From the NCBI GenBank assembly GCA_031288675.1, contig JAITQY010000059.1, positions 1-5,358 on the forward strand: DNA of 5,358 nucleotides, written 5' to 3'. The notes under the pieces are model-generated. The model was not told the origin of the DNA and made no database searches. It worked only from the letters and a program-made list of their open reading frames with translations. Both the position numbers and the translations under genes were made by a program. The DNA comes from Oscillospiraceae bacterium (GTDB lineage Bacteria; Bacillota; Clostridia; Oscillospirales; Oscillospiraceae). Below, piece after piece: positions 1 through 5,179 of this stretch (the stretch's first letter is position 1; each line of letters starts with the position of its first letter).

Positions 1-1
1 T

Positions 2-484
2 GAAAGCATCCTGCTTATCGGCGCGGTGCTTGGGAAAGACGCGGAAGCCCAGTCGCTTGTCGATAGTATGAAAACTGCGTTTGCGGATATTGCCGCAAAT
101 CAGGTTGCGGGTACCGTATATTTTGAAGTTTCACCCCTTGAATTCGGTCTTTGGACTGCCGGAAAAGGTACGTTTATGGACGAAGCCGCAACCGCTATGG
201 GCTTAACAAACGTTTTCGGAGATGTAGAGGGTTGGGCAGAAATCTCTGAAGAACAGGTTTTGGAGCGCAATCCGGATTACATCGTTACTATCGGAATGTA
301 TTTCGGGGAAGGCTTGAAGCCCGATGAGGAGATTTACGCGCGTCCCGCATGGCAGGAGGTAAACGCTGTCGTCAATAAAGGCGTTATCAACATTGACGAT
401 AACTCGCTGGCGCGTCCGGGTCCGCGCCTTGTGGACGGCGCTATGCAGTTATACAACTTCGTAAAGGCTGCGATTGGTGAATAA
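2..484 (+). CDS. ABC importer substrate-binding protein, BtuF/FepB type (5'-truncated by window edge)
   Basis: This is the C-terminal 160 residues of an extracytoplasmic solute-binding protein of the periplasmic-binding-protein class 2 family (ferric siderophore, haem or cobalamin). The frame is open from base 2, so the start and signal peptide lie outside the window; the GTG at 26 is internal. Visible family features are the segment FEVSPLEFGLWTAGKGTF, the helix signature WAEISEEQVLERNPDYIV, and the C-terminal RPGPRLVDGAMQL followed by the final helix. In this family the protein captures ligand outside the cell and delivers it to a FecCD permease dimer; in Gram-positives it is usually a lipoprotein, but the lipobox cannot be checked here. 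Its stop overlaps the start of the permease gene, so the two are translationally linked. Family assignment is secure; the ligand is unknown. Confidence 0.9.
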   Translation, partial: ESILLIGAVLGKDAEAQSLVDSMKTAFADIAANQVAGTVYFEVSPLEFGLWTAGKGTFMDEAATAMGLTNVFGDVEGWAEISEEQVLERNPDYIVTIGMYFGEGLKPDEEIYARPAWQEVNAVVNKGVINIDDNSLARPGPRLVDGAMQLYNFVKAAIGE

Positions 485-1463
485 GAAACGTGAAGGTTTC
501 CGCGCCGGAGAGTATATTATCTTCGGCGCGGTGACGCTTGCAATAATGGCTCTTTGCGTCTGCATCGGAAGCGTAAATGTTCCGCTTAGCGAGTTCACAA
601 ATAGCGTGATCATAAAAACTGTTCGCTTGCCGAGAGTATTATGCGTCGCGCTTGTCGGCGCGTCTCTTTCTGTCGGAGGTGCGGCAATGCAAGGGCTTCT
701 GAAAAACCCGCTTGCGGACGGCGCTACGCTTGGCGTAAGCGGAGGCGCATCGCTCGGAGCGGTATTGGCGATGGCATTTGGGATAACGATACCCGGTATT
801 CCGTTCGCGGGCAGTGTAGTTATGTCGATGGCGTTAGCCTTCGTTTCGCTTGTCATCGTACTGTCGCTTGCGTATAAGCTTGATTACAGCCTTTCTACGA
901 ACACGATAATTCTGCTTGGCGTGATTTATTCAATGTTTGTAACAAGCATAACCTCCTTACTTGTGACCTTTGCAGGTGAAAAAGTACGCGACATTATGTT
1001 TTGGACGCTCGGAAGCCTGTCGGGAAGCAGGTACAGTGACGCAATAATGCTTGCCGCCGCGCTTTTGATATTCGGCGGTATACTGATGGCAAAATCGCGC
1101 GAGCTTAACGCATTCGCAATCGGAGAGGACAACGCGCGTCATGTCGGCGTAAATGTGCGCGGAGTAAAATTCACCGTGCTTATTTGTGTCAGCGCGCTCA
1201 TCGGGGTTTGCGTCAGCGTAGGAGGTACTATCGGCTTCGTTGGACTGGTAACTCCTCATATGCTAAGAATGATCGTTGGACCGAATCATAAACGTCTTCT
1301 GCCGGCAAGCGTATTCGGCGGTGCGAGTTTCCTTATGCTTGCCGATTTGATAGCGCGTACATTGCTTAATCCGCGTGAGTTGTCTATTGGCGTGATTACA
1401 AGCTTCGTAGGCGCGCTTTTGTTCGTTTGGATTTTCTACACATCAAGGAGATCGAAGAAATGA
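474..1463 (+). CDS. FecCD/BtuC-family ABC importer permease
   Basis: This is the membrane subunit of an iron-chelate, haem or cobalamin importer, about 329 residues, the usual length for the family. It is strongly hydrophobic throughout, consistent with about ten membrane helices. Family signatures are RLPRVLCVALVGASLSVGG (residues 51-69), MQGLLKNPLA (72-81), LGVSGGASLGA (86-96), the cytoplasmic coupling loop around GEDNARHVGVNV (217-228), GFVGLVTPHMLR (254-265), DLIAR (291-295) and NPRELSIGVITS (299-310). The start is either TTG at 474 or the adjacent GTG at 477; AAAGG at 463-467 serves either. It overlaps the binding-protein gene by 11 or 8 bp, and its TGA overlaps the ATPase ATG. The C-terminal motif is slightly unlike the usual family ELPVG form, having ELSIG. 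The substrate cannot be deduced. Confidence 0.95.
   Translation: MVNKKREGFRAGEYIIFGAVTLAIMALCVCIGSVNVPLSEFTNSVIIKTVRLPRVLCVALVGASLSVGGAAMQGLLKNPLADGATLGVSGGASLGAVLAMAFGITIPGIPFAGSVVMSMALAFVSLVIVLSLAYKLDYSLSTNTIILLGVIYSMFVTSITSLLVTFAGEKVRDIMFWTLGSLSGSRYSDAIMLAAALLIFGGILMAKSRELNAFAIGEDNARHVGVNVRGVKFTVLICVSALIGVCVSVGGTIGFVGLVTPHMLRMIVGPNHKRLLPASVFGGASFLMLADLIARTLLNPRELSIGVITSFVGALLFVWIFYTSRRSKK
1445..1450 (+). promoter_or_regulatory. Ribosome binding site of the ABC ATPase gene
   Basis: AAGGAG lies inside the last codons of the permease and is followed after 9 bases by ATG at 1460. This fixes the ATPase start at 1460 rather than at the in-frame TTG at 1427, which would only add residues antiparallel to nothing recognisable in the family. 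The ATG overlaps the permease stop (ATGA), a typical coupling arrangement. Confidence 0.8.
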
Positions 1464-2224
1464 CTATGCTTGATGTGCGAAATTTAACGGTTTCCTACGG
1501 TAAACTAATTGTTGCTGATAACTTAAACTTATCGCTTGAATCCGGTCAGTGGCTGATGCTTGTCGGACCGAACGGGGCGGGGAAGTCAAGCATAGTCAGC
1601 GCTATTTCCGGAGGCACGGAATACACCGGAAACGTAACCTGTCTTGGCAAATCCGTTAAAGACTACAAGCCTAACGACTATGCCAAACTCGTCGGAGTGC
1701 TTACGCAAAGCCACAGTGTAGGGTACAGCTATACAGTTGAAGAAGTAGTGCGGCTCGGAAGATACGCGCATTCACCCGGACTTTTTGCCGGGAAATCCGA
1801 TGCGGACGACGCTGCCGTAGAGGACGCTATTCAACGCGCGGGACTGGAACCGTATCTCAGGCAATCTGTACTTACGCTGTCCGGCGGTGAACTGCAGCGT
1901 ACTTTTCTCGCTCAGGTATTCGCTCAGAACCCTAAAATACTGATACTTGACGAGCCTACTAACCACCTTGACTTGCAGTATCAGCGCGATATATTCCAAC
2001 TGATACGCGAATGGCTGAAAGAACCAGAACGCGCGATTATCAGTGTCGTACATGACCTTTCGCTTGCCAAAGCGTACGGTACTCACGCATTGCTGATAAA
2101 CAAAGGCAAAACGCTTGCGTACGGCGAAATCGGCGAGGTGCTGACGCGCGAAAAACTTCGGGAAGCGTATTCGATTGACGTGTACGAATGGTTTAGCGAA
2201 CTTTACGGTCAGTGGCAGAATTAG
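1460..2224 (+). CDS. ABC importer ATP-binding protein, FecE/BtuD type
   Basis: This is the cytoplasmic ATPase that powers the importer, 254 residues, normal for FecE/FhuC/BtuD proteins. All nucleotide-binding motifs are present and intact: Walker A GPNGAGKSS (residues 36-44), Q-loop glutamine 83 in LTQSHS, the family-typical YTVEEVVRLGRYAH (91-104), signature LSGGE (140-144), Walker B ILILDEP (160-166) followed by the D-loop TNHLD (167-171), and the H-loop histidine 198 in VVHD. The start ATG at 1460 overlaps the permease stop by 4 bp and has AAGGAG 9 bases upstream. It is the last gene of the importer cassette; the next gene starts 85 bp further on and may be co-transcribed. The C-terminus (DVYEWFSELYGQWQN) looks like a natural end. 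The domain call is certain; the cargo is not known. Confidence 0.97.
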   Translation: MTMLDVRNLTVSYGKLIVADNLNLSLESGQWLMLVGPNGAGKSSIVSAISGGTEYTGNVTCLGKSVKDYKPNDYAKLVGVLTQSHSVGYSYTVEEVVRLGRYAHSPGLFAGKSDADDAAVEDAIQRAGLEPYLRQSVLTLSGGELQRTFLAQVFAQNPKILILDEPTNHLDLQYQRDIFQLIREWLKEPERAIISVVHDLSLAKAYGTHALLINKGKTLAYGEIGEVLTREKLREAYSIDVYEWFSELYGQWQN

Positions 2225-2309
2225 ATTAAAAGAACTTGGTGGTATCTTTGACGCCATCAGTGAACCGGAACGGATATATCAAATCATCAGTCTTATCTAA
2301 AGGAGGACT
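2225..2309 (+). other. Intergenic gap between importer operon and CapA-like gene
   Basis: This is an 85-bp spacer ending in a strong ribosome binding site (AAAGGAGG, 2299-2306). I see no rho-independent terminator after the ATPase gene, so read-through into the CapA-like gene is plausible. A TTGACG at 2248-2253 is the only -35-like element and lacks a good -10 at normal spacing. One frame (codons 2223-2300) is open and reads as a protein-like peptide ending in a TAA just before the ribosome binding site; see the findings. Confidence 0.5.
2299..2306 (+). promoter_or_regulatory. Ribosome binding site of the CapA-like gene
   Basis: AAAGGAGG matches the anti-Shine-Dalgarno closely. No ATG or GTG follows in frame. 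Two TTG codons are candidates: 2310, only 3 bases downstream, and 2319, 12 bases downstream. Neither spacing is ideal, so the exact N-terminus is uncertain by three residues. Confidence 0.7.
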
Positions 2310-3887
2310 TTGGGTCGTTTGAAAGCGGTTGTTCGTATAATCTCAATTATTATAACTTTAGCCGCCGTACTCGCGGTGTTTATATTATCCGGCGCACCGG
2401 TCAAAGTGCGTGACTTACCTGCGGGCGAGAAAACCGTAGCGGATTTGCCGCCGGCTACGCCCACGCCTTACCCTTATGATACATCCCAACCTGCTGAGTA
2501 TGCGATATTTCAGCCGTTGATTATAGACGCGGACGCAGCGGAGACTTCTGTATTCCGTGACGTGATTAAGCGGAATTGCATTACTCCGGAAGCATTTGAA
2601 GCGGAGCTGAACGCGATATATTCCGATGGTTACGTTCTCACGGACAAGCCTGTTGACGGCGAAAATCCGGACGTACCGTTTGGAAGAAAACCGGTCGTAA
2701 TTGCGATTGACGCGGCTGGGCTTCGCTCCCGTTTTGACGGAGGCGGAATTGACCGCGCGGATAGCTCCGTATTCCTCAGCATCATATCGGATTTCATCTC
2801 AGAACACCCGGACTTTTCTCCGTTCGGAGCAAAGCCTTATGTGCTGGCTGAAAGCATAGATGAACTTCCGGAAGAAATCATTGCCGTGCTTGACAGTCAG
2901 GGATTTAACTTTGATTCTTTCGGCGGATTTGCTTCGCGTCCGCTTAACGTTGTAACGGTAGCGGTAGGCGGTGATGTACTGCCGGACGGGCGAATCGGCG
3001 AGAAAATCAAAACCGGCGAATACGAGTCGATATTTGATCCAATAATTGCTGGACGTATGCGCGATGCTGAGGTTTGCCTTGTAAATCTTGAAACCTCAGT
3101 GTCGACACGCGGCTCGGCTATTCCGGGCAAAACCTATACTTTCCGCAGCCCTCCGGAGAATCTCTCACTTCTTACAGATTATCTTGGCACGGACGTTGTT
3201 TCGCTTGCAAATAATCACACACTTGATTTCGGATGGGATGCGTTCTTTGACACCATCGAAAACGTTCGTAACGCCGGAATGACGGCTGTAGGAGCCGGCG
3301 AAAATATAACCGAAGCTGCGGAACCTTATGTTGCCGAAGCAGGCGGCAAAAAAATCGCGGTATTTGCCGCTAATCAAATATTGTCCTACTTGGATTGGCG
3401 TTCCGGAGATGACAAGTCCGGTCAGCTAATTGCGCGGGAAACCTCCGAAGTAAAGTGGCTTGGAGAACGTATTGCGGAAGCAAAAGAGATTTGCGATATT
3501 GTAATCGTTTACCTGCACTGGGGGATAGAGCGCGACCTTGAGCCGTCAGCCAATCAAACCAAAAGCGCCAAACTTCTTATTGACGCAGGCGCGGACGTTG
3601 TAATAGGCGCTCACCCCCATGTAGTGCAGAGCTTTGAATATTACAACGGTAAGCCGATAATCTACAGTCTTGGGAACTTCCTTTTTAATGCCCGAAATCC
3701 CGAAACAGTGGTATCATTTATCCACATAGCTGACGGTGATGTGATAGTCGAGGCAGTTCCGTGTAAAATCAATAACACTTTAACCTATCCGGTAACAGAT
3801 ACCGCGCGAACCGCTATGCTCGACCAATGGAGCAAGCTCTCGTATCGCTGCGGCTTTGATTCGCGCGGAGTACTAATACCGGATTAA
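2310..3887 (+). CDS. Membrane-anchored CapA-family (PGA_cap) protein with a degenerate deacetylase-like N-terminal region
   Basis: The gene encodes 525 residues. Residues 10-27 form one hydrophobic signal-anchor, followed by a Pro/Thr-rich linker (47-55), so the bulk should lie outside the membrane. Residues about 212-485 are a CapA-type metallophosphatase-like domain with its landmarks intact: GGD (220-222), NLE (259-261), NNHTLDFG (301-308), HWGIE (403-407), GAHPH (433-437) and SLGNF (453-457). CapA proteins act in synthesis or anchoring of poly-gamma-glutamate; many homologues have no proven role. Residues about 62-210 resemble a family of Firmicutes polysaccharide deacetylases (IFQPLIID, EAFEAELNAIYSDGYVL, GRKPVVIAID, DFISEHPDFSPFGAK, LDSQGFNFDSFGG) but lack the metal-binding Asp and His residues. 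The start is TTG 2310, or TTG 2319. No capB/capC neighbours are in view, so a capsule role is not shown. The CapA domain is secure; the N-terminal assignment is from remembered family consensus. Confidence 0.9.
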   Translation: MGRLKAVVRIISIIITLAAVLAVFILSGAPVKVRDLPAGEKTVADLPPATPTPYPYDTSQPAEYAIFQPLIIDADAAETSVFRDVIKRNCITPEAFEAELNAIYSDGYVLTDKPVDGENPDVPFGRKPVVIAIDAAGLRSRFDGGGIDRADSSVFLSIISDFISEHPDFSPFGAKPYVLAESIDELPEEIIAVLDSQGFNFDSFGGFASRPLNVVTVAVGGDVLPDGRIGEKIKTGEYESIFDPIIAGRMRDAEVCLVNLETSVSTRGSAIPGKTYTFRSPPENLSLLTDYLGTDVVSLANNHTLDFGWDAFFDTIENVRNAGMTAVGAGENITEAAEPYVAEAGGKKIAVFAANQILSYLDWRSGDDKSGQLIARETSEVKWLGERIAEAKEICDIVIVYLHWGIERDLEPSANQTKSAKLLIDAGADVVIGAHPHVVQSFEYYNGKPIIYSLGNFLFNARNPETVVSFIHIADGDVIVEAVPCKINNTLTYPVTDTARTAMLDQWSKLSYRCGFDSRGVLIPD

Positions 3888-3940
3888 TAATAGATATTTT
3901 TTGAAAACATAAAAATTCATAATTTGTTTACGTTTGCATC
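3888..3940 (+). promoter_or_regulatory. AT-rich segment upstream of promoter, UP-element-like
   Basis: From the CapA-like stop to just before the -35 box the sequence is very AT-rich, with only about five G/C in 3888-3930. It contains T6 (3897-3902) and A/T runs that could bind the RNA polymerase alpha subunit. It could equally be plain AT-rich spacer. The T-run is preceded only by a 4-bp TAAT/ATTA stem, so I do not call it a terminator for the CapA-like gene. Confidence 0.35.
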
Positions 3941-3969
3941 TTGACAAATGATCCGCTTTGTGATATAAT
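3941..3969 (+). promoter_or_regulatory. Perfect consensus sigma-A promoter with extended -10, rightward
   Basis: The -35 is TTGACA (3941-3946). After exactly 17 bases comes TATAAT (3964-3969), preceded by TG at 3961-3962, giving the extended -10 TGATATAAT. Transcription should begin near 3975-3978. No + strand gene follows; the transcript would run through the gap and antisense into the 3' end of the gtrA-like gene. An imperfect dyad (TGACAAA, 8 bases, TTTGTGA; 3942-3963) fills the spacer and could be an operator. Twelve of twelve consensus positions at optimal spacing make chance occurrence unlikely. Confidence 0.85.
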
Positions 3970-3975
3970 GCAGAG

Positions 3976-4053
3976 GAAATTAAAAGTTTAGCTTCTATAA
4001 GGGCAAACAATACCGCTCACCGTTGCTTTAATTTTCAATTTACAGCAACAGTG
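3976..4053 (+). ncRNA. Candidate small or antisense RNA expressed from the orphan promoter
   Basis: This is the transcribed segment predicted from the strong promoter. It has no normal start codon with a ribosome binding site, and can form two competing or interlocked helices: AAATTAAA (3977-3984) with TTTAATTT (4027-4034), and GTTGCT (4022-4027) with AGCAAC (4044-4049), the latter extended by CAC/GTG across a mismatch. It matches no RNA family I recognise. The 3' end is unknown because no hairpin with a T-run is seen on this strand. Both ends and the very existence of the RNA are inferences. Confidence 0.25.
4018..4053 (-). terminator. Stem-loop downstream of the gtrA-like gene, possible terminator of the leftward operon
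   Basis: Read on the minus strand, CACTGTTGCT pairs with AGCAACGGTG as a continuous 10-bp helix containing one U-G wobble, around a 16-base loop; on the plus strand the same position is a C/A mismatch, so the structure is better in the leftward transcript. It starts 27 bases after the stop of the gtrA-like gene, the expected place for a terminator. The sequence after it (TATTGTTTG) is only mildly T-rich and the loop is large, so intrinsic termination is doubtful. Confidence 0.35.
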
Positions 4054-4080
4054 TGAAATAACGTGTATCTTGTTCGTGTT

Positions 4081-4452
4081 CTACATTTTGCCGCTGTACA
4101 CCCACAGCCTATACCCTATGAAGTTTATCAGCATCGTGATGGCGGTAGTGATAATGTTGGCAAGCCAGTACTCGATTCCGGCTAAACTCCATATTTCGGC
4201 AAGAACGCTTCCGGCGATTAGACTGACGACGTTAACTGCGGCGAATTTCAGTACGCTGCCTTTTGCGCGGAATGTAAATTTGCCGTTCAGCAAAAAACTG
4301 CTTGCGCAGCCGCACAGATAGCCGACAGCCTGAGCGATCGGTTCAGAAACGCCCAGCAGATAGAATAGTCCGCTGCTGATTGCATAACTCAACAAGGTGT
4401 TCAGCGCGCCGACAACGCCAAACTTAACGAAAGTAACTATACGCGCTTTCAA
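4081..4452 (-). CDS. GtrA-family small membrane protein
   Basis: This is a 123-residue, four-helix membrane protein of the GtrA family, the usual size for it. Helices fall at about residues 8-32, 36-55, 68-90 and 95-113. Family landmarks are FVKFGVVGALNTLLSY near the N-terminus, SFLLNGKFTF (52-61) between helices 2 and 3, and the C-terminal NFIGYRLWVY (110-119). GtrA proteins are thought to help move or present undecaprenyl-phosphate-linked sugars across the membrane for cell-surface glycosylation (O-antigen or teichoic acid); many are uncharacterised. The start is TTG at 4452, supported by AAGGAG 10 bases upstream inside the purQ-like gene, and the two genes overlap by 29 bp, so it is co-transcribed with purine genes. 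No sugar transferase partner is visible here. The family call is strong; the function in this organism is open. Confidence 0.9.
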   Translation of the reverse strand: MKARIVTFVKFGVVGALNTLLSYAISSGLFYLLGVSEPIAQAVGYLCGCASSFLLNGKFTFRAKGSVLKFAAVNVVSLIAGSVLAEIWSLAGIEYWLANIITTAITMLINFIGYRLWVYSGKM

Positions 4453-5179
4453 AAATCAGCTGCTCCTTATTGCCGGATATATTCTTCCCGACAAACTTAC
4501 CGCGCCGCTCGGAGTGCGCCATCTTGCCTAATATTCGACCATCCGGACTGATTATTCCCTCGACGCCGCCCTCGCTCCCGTTCGGGTTATCAACATAACG
4601 GAACGCGACCTGCACCTCCGGTATCGCACCGGTAAACCGCCCTTCGCCGTGTGAAATCGGCAGAGCGTGTTCCTCTCCGACTGTAAGCTTGCTAAGCCAC
4701 GGCGAATTGACTGTGCACACTTTCGTGGTTACGTACTTCGCGATGTGCCGTCCGACCGTATTAAACGTCAGGGTAGGGGAATTCTCCGCGATTTCGCTTA
4801 TTGTTCCGTATGGCAGCAATCCGAGTTTTATCAGCGCTTGAAATCCGTTGCATATTCCAATAGCAAGTCCATTGCGCTGATACAGAAGTTCGTGAACTGC
4901 GTCTGTCACGGCGGAGTTTCGGAAAATAGCTGCGATATATTTCGCGCTTCCCTCCGGCTCGTCACCGCCGCTGAACCCGCCGGGGATAAACAACAGCTTT
5001 GCCTCTCCAAGCGCTTTTGCAAGCGCGGAAATGCTTTCTCCCAGCGCAGACGGCGTAAGGTCGCGGATATTCACGGTTACCGGCTCAAATCCAGCGCGGC
5101 GAAGTACATTTGCTGTATCGTACTCGCAGTTAGTACCGGGGAATACCGGTATCACCGCCTTTATTTGAACACTTCGCAT
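4424..5179 (-). CDS. purQ: Phosphoribosylformylglycinamidine synthase, glutamine amidotransferase part (PurQ or detached PurL C-terminal domain)
   Basis: This 251-residue class I glutamine amidotransferase supplies ammonia to FGAM synthase, step 4 of de novo purine synthesis, in the cytoplasm. Visible are IPVFPGTNCEYDT (10-22), the oxyanion strand IPGGFSGGDE (65-74), nucleophile Cys110 in GICNGFQALIKLG (108-120), SHGEGR (176-181), EGIISPDGR (207-215) and the catalytic His222/Glu224 of AHSER. All active-site residues are intact. The sequence resembles the C-terminal domain of single-chain clostridial PurL more than a standalone PurQ, and it is somewhat longer than the usual 220-230 residues of PurQ. 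I place the start at ATG 5179: GGGAGGG lies 6 bases upstream, and the longer frame from ATG 5194 would put the start upstream of that site. It overlaps the preceding purL frame by 19 bp, read in the -1 frame, and the gtrA-like gene by 29 bp. Confidence 0.93.
   Translation of the reverse strand: MRSVQIKAVIPVFPGTNCEYDTANVLRRAGFEPVTVNIRDLTPSALGESISALAKALGEAKLLFIPGGFSGGDEPEGSAKYIAAIFRNSAVTDAVHELLYQRNGLAIGICNGFQALIKLGLLPYGTISEIAENSPTLTFNTVGRHIAKYVTTKVCTVNSPWLSKLTVGEEHALPISHGEGRFTGAIPEVQVAFRYVDNPNGSEGGVEGIISPDGRILGKMAHSERRGKFVGKNISGNKEQLIFESAYSYFR
4463..4468 (-). promoter_or_regulatory. Ribosome binding site of the gtrA-like gene
   Basis: AAGGAG on the minus strand lies within the last codons of the purQ-like gene, 10 bases before TTG 4452. 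It supports the TTG start and coupled expression with the purine gene. Confidence 0.65.

Noticed and set aside
1772..2257. 161-codon open frame on the minus strand across the ATPase gene
   Set aside because: It is an antisense shadow of a gene with all ABC motifs; no homology-like content or start signals.
2248..2280. TTGACG as a -35 for a separate promoter of the CapA-like gene
   Set aside because: The only -10-like sequences (GATATA at 19 bp, TATATC at 21 bp) are poor and badly spaced. A weak promoter cannot be excluded, but I cannot support one.
3870..3902. Rho-independent terminator of the CapA-like gene (TAAT...ATTA followed later by T6)
   Set aside because: The stem is four A/T pairs and is separated from the T-run by several bases; it is too weak to call.
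3905..3929. Inverted repeat AAACA...TGTTT with AAATT/AATTT inside, upstream of the promoter
   Set aside because: It is composed of A/T in an AT-rich tract, so it is expected by chance; the two helices share a base.
3919..3947. Leftward promoter on the minus strand (TTGTCA, 17 bp, AATTAT)
   Set aside because: Its -35 is largely the reverse of the strong rightward -35, and its -10 matches only four of six; likely chance.
3979..4056. Small + strand open frame after the orphan promoter
   Set aside because: It lacks ATG, GTG or TTG at its beginning, and the only GAGGA lies at the presumed transcript start, so initiation is not plausible.
4070..4321. Open frame on the + strand just downstream of the orphan promoter (83 codons from a TTG)
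   Set aside because: It is the reverse complement of the gtrA-like gene, which has clear family motifs; the frame has no ribosome binding site and its product looks like no known family. The hydrophobic start is a by-product of the antisense membrane helices.
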